64,000 nucleotides of DNA, from assembly GCA_035048495.1 (NCBI GenBank), contig CM068540.1, positions 6,246,829 to 6,310,828 of the forward strand. The letters run 5' to 3'. Under the pieces are notes generated by a model. The model ran no database searches and was not told the origin of the DNA. It worked only from the letters and a program-made list of their open reading frames with translations. The first letter of the stretch is position 1; each line of letters opens with the position of its first letter. The position numbers and the translations under genes were made by a program. The stretch comes from Euptelea pleiosperma (Eukaryota; Streptophyta; Magnoliopsida; Ranunculales; Eupteleaceae). Positions 44,727 through 56,600 of the stretch are shown one piece after another.

Positions 44727-45187
44727 AGAAGGTTTCTTCAATAACTCTTTTCGGTTTGATTTATGAAGAAGAATAAAGCTCCAAGATGTTGATCATGTTT
44801 AACTTTCTCTTTGAGTTTTTTATTCCAGTTTTGTTCATAAACATCTGTATGAACCAGTTTCATGTTCACGGAACTAGTTGAATCAATACAACTTTCACCA
44901 AATTGTATGAATCATTACCATTTTCACCAAACTGGTTGAACCAGTACCATTTTCATGATGTTTGTTTCTATTTCCAAATTGAGTATTGAGTTTAACATAG
45001 TTGAACCACTAACACAGTTAGACTATAATGAAGAGATGATTTCACTGATTTGAGCACCATCTTGAAAAACTACCATACAGATGTGGGACTTGCCCAACTT
45101 ATCCATCCATATGGGATCAGATCTGGTGTCAGATGCATAGATCTCGATATATCAAAGATCATATGGTCAGAAATGGAGGGCCCATAT

Positions 45188-46994
45188 TAAAATTCCCCTT
45201 TTAATTACCATGTTAAGTCCTAGGGGTGGTGAATATGACAATTTTTAATTTCTCTGCAAATTCTATATGAATTTAAAAATTAATGATCACACAAGGCGGA
45301 AAAGGATCAAGCTCTTAAAATATGAATCATCCACAGAACATAGATATGAGAAAATCTAAGATAAAATATGCAAACATTTACAATCATACGAGACTTGGAT
45401 TTATAGTGGTTCGATGACTCCACACCTACGTTCACTGTCCAATACTCACCACGAGTAGTATTATATTATTTCAATCATGCATTACAACATTTCCAATCGA
45501 AATAAATACTCAACCAACTAAGATTCATTTAGTCTCAATCTAACGAGAATCGCTTCTCGCTCACCTAGAGAGTCAAACTAGGCCAGTAGTCTATTTAGAG
45601 AAGCCACCTTCTCATGGATCTACAATCCTCAACTCGATCTATACGAGAATCACTTCTCGATTCACCTACAGAGTCATACTAGGCCCGTAGTATTTTAGAG
45701 AAACGAATTTCTCAAGGATTCTACCTTCCTCAACTCAATTTGATGAGTACTCACTCATCCACCAATCATAAATAATTCAGGTTTGATAATATTGAATTCA
45801 CTCTAAAATGTTTGTTCTAGGAGATACTTACCTTTTGATGAATTCGATAGAATGGTGAATCCTTGTAGAAGAATTTGCCACAGAGACACTCTGTCAATGA
45901 TGATCTTCTTCTTGGAGGAAGACGATTGCAGGAAACAATACACTTCGTTGTCTCTTCAAATAATTAGAGCAACTTTCACAAAAGATGAACAAGATTTGCT
46001 CATGTGAAGATCTCTCAAACAATCTAGAACCTTTACAAAGGATGTACAAATTTGCACAGGTGAAGCTCTCTCAAATTCAAATCTCTATACTCAAAGAATG
46101 ATAATCAAAGAATGTGAGTCAAGAGATAGCTTGATTGGTTCCATCTAATGAAAGGTTAGGGTTCTATTATATAATGTTCTACCCTCTCAAGAGAAACGGA
46201 CCTAAAATAGCCGTGGAGTGACTCAAATGCACATAGAATCGCACAAAAGAATGAGTCAAAAATAGATCCAGAATGGGCGGGGTCGACATCACTTCTTGGC
46301 CGATCGACCGGACTTCGCTCGATCGCACATTTTGGTCGGTCGCCCGCTCAGGTTAGAACCAAAAATTATCCGTGTTGAAGGTTCGGTCGGCTGCACATTT
46401 TGACCAGTCGGCCGGACTCCGGTCAGCCACTTAAACTAGAACCATAGTATATGGTACCGAGGGGTCTGGTCGACTGCAACTTTTGACCGGTCGACTGGTC
46501 AGAGTTAGTAGACTCCGGTCGGCCGCTCAAAGTGGTCGGTAGGCCGGTCATCGCAGACCTTCTCCGAAAAATACCCAAACAATTATAATAACTATCATAT
46601 GGCTTTAGGATAGCTTCCAAACAATACCAAAAGAACTAGGAGACATCTAGGGTTAAATTGATCCGCTAGCAATGCATGGTGTACCCTTAGATGTACGCAC
46701 ATAACCGCAACACGAGATTCTTTGATAGTTGAACGTTCGTTGAGTGAGAACGTACTTTGATCATTCATATCTTCATGCTCGAGCTTGACTTTGTCTTCAG
46801 TTGAGCTTGAACTTGACTTTGTCTTAAGTTGATCTTGAACACTTGGGTTGATTTTCTTCAGTTTTAATTCTTCTTTGATTTGTTGATGAAGTTTACTTGA
46901 TCTTTGACACTTCAGTCTTCAATGAACTCCTAACTTAGCAATTTATATTACAGAAGAACTAAGTATTCCTGGGATTGACAACCGAGACTTTTCA
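45188..46994 (-). mobile_element. solo LTR, Sirevirus-like (1.81 kb)
   Basis: Perfect 5-bp duplication CATAT on both sides (45183-45187, 46995-46999). Ends TTTTCA; starts TAAAAT (TG eroded to TA). CCTAGGGGTGGTGAATA near the left end is the antisense of the Sirevirus-like terminus found at 27758. A cluster of GC-rich palindromic motifs lies at 46270-46560. No internal domain. Confidence 0.8.
46270..46560. repeat. GGTCGGYCGACC-type palindrome cluster in the LTR
   Basis: Repeated half-sites such as CGATCGACCGG, GGTCGGTCGCCCG, CAGTCGGCCGGAC, CCGGTCGACTGG and GGTCGGTAGGCCGG about every 40-60 bp. Contrasts with the AT-rich LTR body. Confidence 0.7.
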
Positions 46995-47080
46995 CATATC
47001 TCTTTGATCTGGACCCTATCTTGGGAAACCAATACGGATGTGGGACTTGCCCGATTTATCCATCCGTATGGAATCAGATC

Positions 47081-47800
47081 TAGGGCTGCAACTTGGGTGG
47101 GCTCAACCCAAGCCCGACGGGTTGAACCCGACATTAGGGTTGGGTTGGGTTAGCCGTTTCAAAACTTGGGTTGGGCTCGGGTTGGGTTTTTGGTAACCCG
47201 ATCAAATAGGGTTGGGTTAGGGTTGAGGCTTGGCCCAACCCGAACCCGACATACAAACTACATATATGTATTAGTGTATCGACAAACATCCACACTAAAC
47301 TTTGGCAAATGAAGCAACCCATAGATGTTTGTCCTTATCAAAATAGAACCCTCGTGTGAGATTACAAAATGCCCTTGAAATTGTATTTTGGCATTTTATG
47401 TGATCGGTTGATATTGAAAATATCGTGTTTTTGGTTATTTCTTTAGTAAATTTTATCATGCATTTGAGTGAATGAACTTTTCCCTTATTATGAAAATGTC
47501 ATGTTTTCTTTCACGAGGTGTTGGAAATGAAGCTATTATTTAATGGTTAGCATAGTGGTTATTGTAGTGACCAATAAATTATTTTAATATGAAAAAAATT
47601 TAGCAATCTTTCTAACCAATAAAAAAGTTAAGAAATTGACCAACCCGATCAACCCGACTAACCCGACCAACCTGATAGGGTTGGGCTAGGGTTAGAAAAT
47701 CTAGCCCCGACCTTGGGTTGGGTTAGGGTTCACATCCTTAAGGTTGGGTTGGGCTAGAGTTGACCCCCACCCGACTCAACCCGCTCGAGTTGCAGCCCTA
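47081..47800. mobile_element. nonautonomous hAT element (720 bp)
   Basis: TIR TAGGGCTGCAACT at both ends (inverted at the right), flanked by the perfect 8-bp duplication ATCAGATC (47073-47080, 47801-47808). The subterminal zones are full of GGGTTGGG / CCCAACCC motifs in opposite orientation. No transposase; the frame at 47134-47322 is repeat sequence. Confidence 0.92.
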
Positions 47801-48310
47801 ATCAGATCTGGTGCCAGATGCACAAATCTCAAGATATCAGAAGAAGATCAGATGATCAGAAATGGAGGGCCCAGATCTCCATGATTTGGACCCCATCTTG
47901 GGAAACCAACCCCATACGGATGTGGGACTTTCCCAACTTATCCATCCATATGGGATCAGATTTGTTGCCAGGTGCACAGATCTCAAGATATTAGAGATTG
48001 ATTTGATGGCTAGAAATCAAGGGCCCAGATCTGCCAGATCAAGGATCTACCTTGGGAATCCAACCCCATACGAATGTGGAAACTACCCCACTTATCCATT
48101 CATATGGAACCCATTATACCCGTTGATGCATATATCTTGAAACATCAGGTCAAGATCTAATGGTCAGAAATCAAGGGCCTAGATTTGCCTAATCAAGAAT
48201 CCATCTTGGTAAACTAACCCCATACAGTTGTGGGAAATACCCTACTTATCTATCCGTATGGGCCCACTTTTGCCCAGTTCTTCACAGATTTTGAGATATT
48301 AAGCAAAATT

Positions 48311-49984
48311 CCAGATTAAATCTAGACCCTTAGATCAAAATGCAGACTAGATGGATGGAATCTGAGCCTGTATAGATGAGGAAGTTGGGTATTCTATACC
48401 CATTGACACTCTAAGATCTGAATTTGGACATGTAGAATTTAGCTTTGTGAGTCCCACCCCGCCGGATTACCTGGACAAACACTTTTCAACACAAATCTCT
48501 AGTTTGCGAGCTATTCAGGAGGGAATTCAGATATGTCAAGTTGATTATTCATAAAAAAGTACTTGCTACTCAATAATCCGGGGTAAATTGCATTGACTCT
48601 AGGCCTACGTCGGATGATAAAGTCAGCAAAATCCCGCGTGATAGGCCTACTTTAACAAAAAATGGTATTTTTGTAAATTCTTATACATGTAACCCACTTC
48701 CTTTGGAAATTGATCTATAAATAGAGGCATTGGAGAGGGGAAAAATGACCTATTCTTTGAAAGGGTCCTTACTCTGTCGAATTCTTGAGAGAGTGGACAC
48801 TTAGTCATTTTTTGGCTTGGCTGATAGACCCAAATATAGAATCAAGTTAAACTCCAAATCACTCAACAAGGTAGCACTGGAATGGGATTATTTTCCATCT
48901 CTTCTTTACCCTCTAACCCAAACTAGCATGTTCCCTTATTGATAAATTAACCAATTGTTACAATACATTGGGAGGAGTTAACATAACATGAAGAATGAGC
49001 CTACCTTGGGTGCATGGGTCTTTCTAGAAGGTTCATCCATGATAGGAAAATGACTCAGAACTTGGAAGTGTATCCTTAGGCAATCTCTTAGATCAACCTA
49101 TGTGATTCTAATATATTAAACCCTGCACAATGAGCAATTAATGCAACGCCCCATTAAAATGAATGAAGTAGGAATACTACATTAAAATGAATGCCTTTAG
49201 ACTATACCATTCCATATATAGTTCCACAGTTACATAACAACAAAATTAATACATTAAAGGATTACATAGTTTCATGATCATATGACTACATGGCTGCCTA
49301 GCCACTTGATAATGGAATTACATTGATTACGTCGATATTGCTACATGTTTACACCCTCATCCAGACTAAGGGTGGCATAGTGAGGCTTAGAACAGTTTTT
49401 AAATCTTCATCTATTCAATGTCTTGCACCTACAATAGAGGCATGTCATGCACTGTAAAGTTGAATGAGTTCAATATTGGTGATTCAAACACCATGGAAAC
49501 TCGAAGTGAATAATGTTGGAGCTTTTCCCTCCATCACCTACAAGAATGACAATAAGAATGAAGTATATCAGTTCTTGATTAGAAATGATAATGCAGAAAA
49601 CCATATAAAGAAGAAAATACAATCATGATGGGTCATGTAACCATGCAACCTATATATTCCCACATAAAGAAATATAGCTATCATGGAAAACCATCACCGC
49701 CCCCATGAATGAATATGACAGTCGTGTCCAAAGGACACGGGAATGATCATGCACTTAGAGAATCCACCATCAAACACAGCTCATAGCACATCGACACCCG
49801 AGATCGGGGTGCGCACGACCAAGCTCATGTTAAAAATAATACAAACAAAACTACACAACAAGACATCGATGACTACGGTGCACACACAACAATTAGTAAT
49901 ATATATTAATAATTAATTATTAACTAAATAATAATCACATAGACAAATCCAAGGCATTACAAGGACAATATTAGAACAACATAC
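48311..49984. other. unassigned repeat-like DNA
   Basis: No coding motif, LTR or TIR I can place. A 3' or LTR part of the relic starting at about 49985 may lie here. Confidence 0.4.
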
Positions 49985-50493
49985 ATAAAGTTGTATAAAG
50001 AGAGTGACTGGCCGATGAAGGCAAACAAGAGGTTAAACAACATAGTTAAGACCTTAGAATTTGAAACCTCTATCTATAGACTAGACTCTAAAGGCTAACA
50101 CACTCTAGTGAGTCAGCTTGGGGAAGAGAGAAAATAACTTCAAGATAGAAATAAATTCTTGGAATGCAAGTTCTAAACTTGTATGAATGCTAGGAAGTCT
50201 CTTGAAACTCAACTATCCAATCTTAAGAGAGACTTGCCTTATTTCTCCAAGAGCACTGAGAAGCTAGATAAAATTCTTAGTGTGAGATGCTTAGATGGAG
50301 ACGAAAGGGGATTGGGATATGTGCATCCATCTATCATCCCGTCATCTTTAAGAACAAAGTTTATAAAAGCTAAAGTTCATTCCACATACCAGGTTGACCA
50401 ATCTAGACGCAGACCTACTATGCATGTGCATGTTTGTAATTTATATAGGGGTAAAGGTCATCTGAGTAAGAATTGCTTCTAGAAACATAAAGA
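49985..50493 (+). pseudogene. gag remnant with zinc knuckle (left part)
   Basis: Coiled-coil-like KANKRLNNIVKTLEFE, LKRDLPYFSKSTEKLDKIL, a FIKAKVHSTY region and the knuckle CNLYRGKGHLSKNC (first Cys pair altered, CX2C reads CNLY). Homologous to the minus-strand gag at 51842-50860. Confidence 0.75.
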
Positions 50494-50742
50494 TGAAATA
50501 ACTACCGGTCCGTTCTCTTTAATCCAATATACTTAAAAGGGGTATTTAAAATTAATTATACTTACACAGTTTTACTGGTCTATGGTAGGGGAACAAAATC
50601 GCATACCTTAGTTGTTTGATCAACGATTAACACAACCGACTTAAATTGAATATACCTCAGTGGTATATTTTCTTTTCGTCGTTTGGTCTAATAAAAAAAG
50701 ATAGCGGAATATAAACAAACAATCACACAAGACAAGAGATTT
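50494..50742 (-). repeat. truncated 3' LTR of the nested Sirevirus-like element
   Basis: Matches 51932-52035 followed by 55053-about 55210, ending abruptly at AGAGATTTT. Confidence 0.8.
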
Positions 50743-50859
50743 TATTCAATCAATGAGGCAATCATAAAATAGAGAAGAGTGTAAAGAACAACATTTATTC
50801 AATCAATGTGACAAGTGCCACTAGACTTCATAAGAAATTTACTCCAAATAGAATTTAAA

Positions 50860-51842
50860 TTTATCGGTCCTTCATTTCTCACCTATATGGTCTTATACCT
50901 TTTAGGTAGGTTCTTTTTCTTCACTATTTATTTAGGCGGTGATGGAGGATTGACATTTCTCTTTTTATTTGTCCTCTTCTTCTGAGCCCTTTGAGTCTAG
51001 GTACCCTTGAGTTTTATAAGGTTTGCAATCTCTCTTCTCAAGGCATCCAACTTTTGATGCAAGGCTATCATTTTATTGAGTAGATCTCCTTGGTTCCCAT
51101 ATGATTTTCTCTTGAGGGGAACTATGGTATCTCTCCTCTTTTGGAAGCAATTCTTACTCAGGTGACCCCTACCCCTACAGTGATTATACACAGGCACATG
51201 TAAAATTGGGCTGGGTCTAGGTTGATCAACATGTGGTGTGGAATGACCTTTGGCTTTTACAAATTTAGTTCCTGAAGACAATGGGGTATCAGCATTATCA
51301 ACATATCCAAGTCACCGCTTGTCTCCACATCTTTGTCCCATACTTAGAATCTCATTTAATTTCTCAGTGCTTTGAGAAATATAGGGCAAGTCCTTTTTCA
51401 GTTGAACTAGTTCAAGTTCAAGTGACTTTCACTTCTCCAAATATTCATGATAATCAGATTCAAGAAATTTAACTTTGTCTTGGAGGCTAACATTCTTTTC
51501 TTCAAGCTGTCTAGAAGTAGTTTCATATTTTTCATGCTCACTTTCAAAAGACATTTTAGCATCCGTACAAGTTTGGAACTCGCATTCCAAGAACTTGTCT
51601 ATCTCTAGAAGAGATTTTTTTCTTTCCCTAAGTTGACCAACTAGCACAGATAATTCATTATTATCTAGTTTACAATCAAAATTTTCAGAGTCAAGAAATT
51701 CAACTCTATTAGTTAATTTCTTATTTGCTTTGATCAGTCTATTGCTTTCTTTATATAGTTTTTGATAAGCAGTATAAAGATCACCTTGATCTTCACTGTC
51801 TGAGTCACTATGACTATTCACAGTGAACCCTTCTTTCGGCAT
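50860..51842 (-). pseudogene. gag of the nested Sirevirus-like element
   Basis: Starts MPKEGFTVNSHSDSDSEDQG at 51842, with a long heptad-like coiled coil (KLYKESNRLIKANKKL ... DKVKFLESDYHEYL). A stop interrupts it near 51430, then LKKDLPYISQSTEKLNEIL, and a knuckle YNHCRGRGHLSKNC (one Cys missing) at about 51180. It ends KLDALRREIANLIKLKGT at about 51000 and a degenerate KKRTNKKRN tail. No protease or pol remains. Confidence 0.8.
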
Positions 51843-51917
51843 CTTTATAAATGAAAAGAATGAACTGGTTTTGCAGGAATCTAAATTCAGGTGATTAAAC
51901 CTTTTATAGAATAACTT

Positions 51918-51929
51918 GCTCTGATACCA
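51918..51929 (-). other. primer-binding site of the nested element
   Basis: TGGTATCAGAGC on the minus strand, two bases from the LTR end (TATTTCA), complementary to initiator tRNA-Met. Fixes the orientation as minus. Confidence 0.88.
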
Positions 51930-52035
51930 ATTGAAATAACTATCGGTCCGTTCTCTTTAATCCAATATACCTAGAAGGGGGGTCGATTAGGTATTTAAAA
52001 TTAATTATACCTACACAATTTTACTGGTCTATGGT

Positions 52036-53007
52036 TGATATTCGCTTAAAAGTGCGTATTTTCCACTGTTATCTTCTAAGAGTTTTCACACTCTCCTACG
52101 TTAAAATACTCTATTTATCTACTTTTCTATGTAAGAGTCTCTTTTGTTGCGTAGAACACACTTTTCTGGATGAAATGGTATATTTGCATGCATTAAACAC
52201 ATTTTCGGAAGTCTAGACATGAAGTCATTCTGATAGTCTCATTACGCGCTTCTTCTGTCGCAGGAAACCCCGATGGGACAATTCTCGAGACTTGCGAGCC
52301 CACATCGATCAGGAAAGCCCATTATCAAAGCTTAAAGAGCCCACATGCTATGACTAGAAGATATGGGCCAAATATGGGCTGAATAAGATGACCAAAAAGC
52401 TGGCCCAAAGAACGAAGAGAGCAGGAGAGCCAATGACCAAGAGACGGACCAAAGCGTTTAAAGCCACATGAGTCAGCAAGGAATGATAGTCTACTCTACT
52501 GGAGAAGTGTGAGGATGGTTATAGTGAAGACCAGGGTTCCAGACCCTCTGTCAATACTTTTATCTCCATTTTCTAATATTTTCTCTCTCATCTCTCCTTA
52601 TTCTCTCTCTCTTCATCTCTCGGTCCTCGAATCTATTGACCTAACCCCAGAACTCCTGCCCATTGGCTCTGTCTCATCTCCCTTAGCTTTCTGACCGTTG
52701 GATCTTCAATCGGACCGTTTGATCTTCTACCGGACCGTTGGATCTCTCTAGATCCGTCGATCTACCAATCTGGGTCCCAATCAAGTCACCATCTATCCGA
52801 TCGCCATCAGATTGTCTGTCACATCATCTTGTGAGACGATGGACATCATCAATCCATGTGGGCCAGTAGCCGGGCCCATCATCATCGACCCGCTGTCCGA
52901 CCATTTAGTGGACCCCGTGAATTTTAAATAATTTTGATTAAATTTTAAAAAATGGGGGGGGGTCCACTAAATGGGGAAATTCCCCAAAGAAAAGTAGGGT
53001 TTTACTT

Positions 53008-53063
<56 letters not shown>

Positions 53064-55047
53064 TTTATTTCAAAAATTCTCTAATTTCCATTAATGGAAA
53101 CTAGGGAGCTTTAAAAGGGGAAGGAGAAGGGTTCTTTGGAACCCTAATCCCCCTCCAATCTCTTCCTCTCTTTCCCCAAAAACCCCTCCCCACGTTTTCC
53201 TCTTCTCTCTCGCCTTCTTTCACCTTCTTCTCCTCCATCCTCTTTGTCTTCCTCTTCACGTTCCTCACCGGAGTTGCGCCTGTAACTCCGACCGTTCGTG
53301 CTCCTATTTGCAGCACCCCCTACTGCTACTTCTCCCCCTTCAAGCTGTCAACACCCCTCTCCCTCACATCACCGTCCTCTCTCTCTGCCGGCAAGAAAAG
53401 AAAAACAGAAAAAAAGGAGAGAAAAGAGGAAGGAAGAGGGGAGGAACGCCCTCACCTGGTTTGTGGGCCTCCTCCAAAGCCTCCTTTTCACCTCCTTGTT
53501 GCTGCTCCCTTCCACCACCGTCCAACAACAAACCACCAGCCAGTGCATCGTCTTCCACATCTCCTCTCCCGGATTTGCATCTCCAGCAGCAACAAGGTAA
53601 CGTCACCACCACCATTACCGTCACCACAACCTGCAACTCTTAGTTGCAGGTTTGCTCCACCACGCACCACCTCGAGTTGCAGGTCCGCCTGCGACCTCTC
53701 CATCACTGCTGGATCCCCATCACCACCTGTTGCTGCGATTTGAGGGGTCTGCAACACCCTCCACCTTGCTGCCTCATACAACCAGCAATTGTGCACCGCC
53801 TAGCCCACCAGTCCGTCTTCTCCACAGCAAGTGGATCAACTGCCTCCTCTCTCATTTTCTGATCTTTCAACCTCTCAAGCCGTTCTCAAGAGAGAACCAA
53901 AGGAAAAAGAGGAGAAAAAGAAGGAGAAGAGAAGATCATGGTTGGAGATCAACTCACCTGTGCGCTCCGCCCTCAAGCACCTCCACGTCTCCACCCTTTC
54001 AACTTGCAAAGTAACGGCCTGCAACTCTTGTAGGCCGTCATCTCTGCATCTGCAAATTTCCAACAGGCTATCAGCCTCCTCATTCATCCCACCTTCTTGC
54101 ACGCCTGCAACTTGGCTGTTCTCCCCATCTACAGCTTGTAGTGCGTACTCTCTCACGGTTCGGGCACCTCTCCAAGCACCCACAGTCAACTACAACACTC
54201 CTCAATGGCTCATCCATTGGCCGATGTCCCCACAGCCTTCTCTTCATCCTTCAAGCATCCAACGGTGCAGCTGCAGGTATGCCTCCTCCATAACCACTCT
54301 CTAGCCACCATCACCACACCGCGAGTTGCAACCACCGCTTCTCCACCATCACGCATCTTCTTCCCCCCATGCTTCTCACCGATCGGCTGATCAACCACTT
54401 CCACGCTTGGCCGATCATGCCATGCGATCCCCCATATATAGTATATCTCCAGTGAGTTCCCCACGGTGAGGTTATTTTCTCTCTCTACTTCCTCACTTTC
54501 TCTCTCTATTTTCTCTCCTATTCTTGATTTTTCTCTCTAGGTTGTCTTTCTCTCAATTCATCTCTCTCTCCATCCATTTCTTTCTCTAAAAATCTTGTAG
54601 TTTTAATTTTCTCTCTCTAAATCTACTTTTTCTCTCACTAGCTTCTCTCCCTTACTAGTCTCTCTATTCGCTTTCTAGTGTAGTTTTGATTATTGTATGA
54701 TTTAATTCAAGCCTTGTAAGAATTTTTTAGATTAATGAATTTAATTAGCAGTTTGTTTCTTTAATTTCTTTTATGCTTTTATTCATTGCGGTAGTTCCTC
54801 TCTCTAAAAATCACAAAATCCTATTTTAAAAATCCATCTCGCCATTCTCACCCCTCCATGTTTTTCTGAGAAAAATTCATCATTTTATGTTCTTGAGCCG
54901 CGCAAACTAACCCCGAGTGCGGATCGACATCCGACACTTTCCACTGTGCAAGAATTACTATTTTTGCAGGAATTAAATCGGAAAAGATAGAAATTTTGTT
55001 GGAATTAAGGTTTCTGTAACCAACGACGCGGAAAAATCTTACTTTTA
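52036..55047 (+). mobile_element. solo LTR, long-LTR family, copy A (3.0 kb)
   Basis: Begins TGATATTCGCTTAAAAG and ends CTTACTTTTA (CA eroded to TA), with the perfect duplication ATGGT on both sides (52031-52035, 55048-55052). Nearly identical over its first 1.1 kb to copy C at 61255-63688. It includes CTTTAAAAGGGG (possible TATA) at about 53110 and a long pyrimidine/CCACC-rich tract after it. Overlapping frames at 53298-54464 are low-complexity Ser/Pro/Arg composition effects and not genes. No gag-pol is known for it from this window. Confidence 0.85.
53009..53060. repeat. (TA)n microsatellite in copy A
   Basis: About 25 TA units. Copy C has only a short ATATAT at the matching place, so the tract expanded after the copies split. 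Confidence 0.9.
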
Positions 55048-55869
55048 ATGGTAGAGGAATACAATCGAATGCCTTAGTTGTTTGATCAACGATTAACACA
55101 ACCGACTTAAATCGAATATACCTCAGTGGTTATTTTATTTTCGTCATTTGGTCTAATAAAAAAAGATAGCAGAATATAAACAAACAATCACACAAGACAA
55201 GAGATTTTTACGTGAAAACCTTAGCCAAGGAAAAATCACGAGACCAAGTCCAGACGGAAAGTACCACTAACTGAAAAGTTAAACGAAACAAAGGTTACCT
55301 TCGCAGCACCGTTGCAAATACAGCTTCCAACCTTAGCCAAGGCTTATTGTCGATGCGTTTACGTCCTCTGAATCAACGCTACGAATCCACAAGCGCCCTT
55401 CCAGCTAAGAAACTTTGTTTGCTTTTCAGTTTGGTACACCCCAAACCTACCATTGATCAACTGCTCCGATCTTAATTCTTAACACTCCCGCCTTTGCAAA
55501 AGGTGAAGGATTTAGTACACCCTGAACCCTAGGTTGCTCAAAGGTGTTGAGTCACACTGGTACACTCAGGCTACTAGGTCAAATATATAAATGGAAGACT
55601 TAAGCTGAGGAATGGATCAAACACTTGACTTTAATCAAGAAGAGGAACAAGCTCACAAGATGTGAATGAGAAACAAGCTTATTGCTCTTCGAATGGACAC
55701 TCTAATAAATAAATATTTTCTTCTCTCTATTGAAAGATTGAGTCACTCTATGTCTCCGTGTGTTTGTAGAGAAGGTACAGAAGGGTTGTATTTATAGAAT
55801 CCGTGACCCTAAGTTGTGTAGAACGTGGGAGAGTGGAACCAAGAATTTCGGATCTGAGAAAGACTGAGA

Positions 55870-56260
55870 TCGTGCTAAGTCCAATCGTCCAATCGATTCG
55901 GTATAAGTATCCAATCGATTGGCCTCAATAAAGTTCCTATTCCGTAGGCTCCAATCGATTTCACAGAGGTCTCCAATCGATTGGCCTCAAATAAGTTTAT
56001 GTCCCGAAGGCTCTAATCGATTTTATAGAGGTCTCCAATCGATTGGGCTATGATCAAGTTCTGTCTTACAAACTCCAATCGATTATACAAATGTGTCCAA
56101 TCGATTTGGCTTTGATCATGTTCTACCTCATAGCCTCCAATCGATTTCACAGAGTCTCCAATCGATTGGGCATATATTATGTTCTGCCTCGTAGCTTCTA
56201 ATCGATTTCACAGAGTCCTCCAATCGATTGGGCTATGTCCAATCGATCGAACTCTCCTAT
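55870..56260. repeat. tandem array of about 63-bp units with CCAATCGATTGG palindromes
   Basis: About six units, each with two sites (one full, one ending CGATTT). Five perfect CCAATCGATTGG palindromes and many CCAATCGAT half-forms; spacers share GTTCTG/GCCTC words. Confidence 0.9.
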
Positions 56261-56600
56261 AAGTCAATTTCTTTGACTCAGACTCGGGTCTATCCAATGA
56301 CTAGGTTTGACCATTATATTTTGTTTATTTTAAACCTATTCCTATGGCTACTAAGTCACTTACCTTCCTGAGCGAGCGTACACGATGTATAACCGACAAA
56401 TGGGCAGTTACTCAGATAACTCCTGTCGTCAACCGTCTGATCCTTACTGTCTCCATCTTCTAGTCTTCACATAGTTAGCGAAGTATGCGTACAACGACAT
56501 CTTCACATTACACTGGTGATCGTAGAAATGGTTACAAGAATGTTTTTATGTCAAACAGAATCTTTGCCAAATTGAATATGAAAATATTCCTTACAAGAGA

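Larger units (their letters stand above)
45060..48310. repeat. degenerate tandem repeat of about 157-165 bp, interrupted
   Basis: Units share ATACGGATGTGGGAC, ACTTATCCATCCATATGG, CAGATCTCAAGATAT, GGTCAGAAAT and GGGCCCAGATC. Starts lie near 45075, 47030, 47905, 48065 and 48222. The array is split by insertions at 45188-46994 and 47081-47800; removing both restores the register. Confidence 0.8.
50494..56595 (-). mobile_element. Sirevirus-like Copia element, internally deleted, nested in the relic
   Basis: Left border TGAAATAACTACCGG, right border ATTCCTTACA, with flanks AAAGA and AGAGA (4 of 5). Left (3') LTR is only 50494 to about 50742. The interior keeps gag but no pol. The primer site is at 51918-51929. 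The 5' LTR is 51932-52035 plus 55053-56595, cut by the solo LTR at 52036-55047. Confidence 0.85.
51932..56595 (-). repeat. 5' LTR of the nested element, interrupted
   Basis: About 1.65 kb when the inserted LTR at 52036-55047 and one copy of its duplication are left out. It contains CCTAGAAGGGGGGTCGATTAG near its 3' end, and the CCAATCGATTGG array at 55870-56260. Confidence 0.82.

Noticed and set aside
47134..47322. 62-codon frame with Gln/Pro/Asn repeats
   Set aside because: Translation of the CCCAACCCG-rich arm of a hAT element.
53298..54464. Several overlapping Ser/Pro/Arg- or acid-rich open frames on both strands
   Set aside because: They overlap in all frames inside a solo LTR with pyrimidine and CCACC bias; composition, not selection, keeps them open. 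No domain is visible.
55870..56260. CRISPR-like array of evenly spaced palindromic repeats
   Set aside because: The repeats are tandem LTR subunits with similar spacers in a plant retrotransposon; no cas genes and a eukaryotic context.
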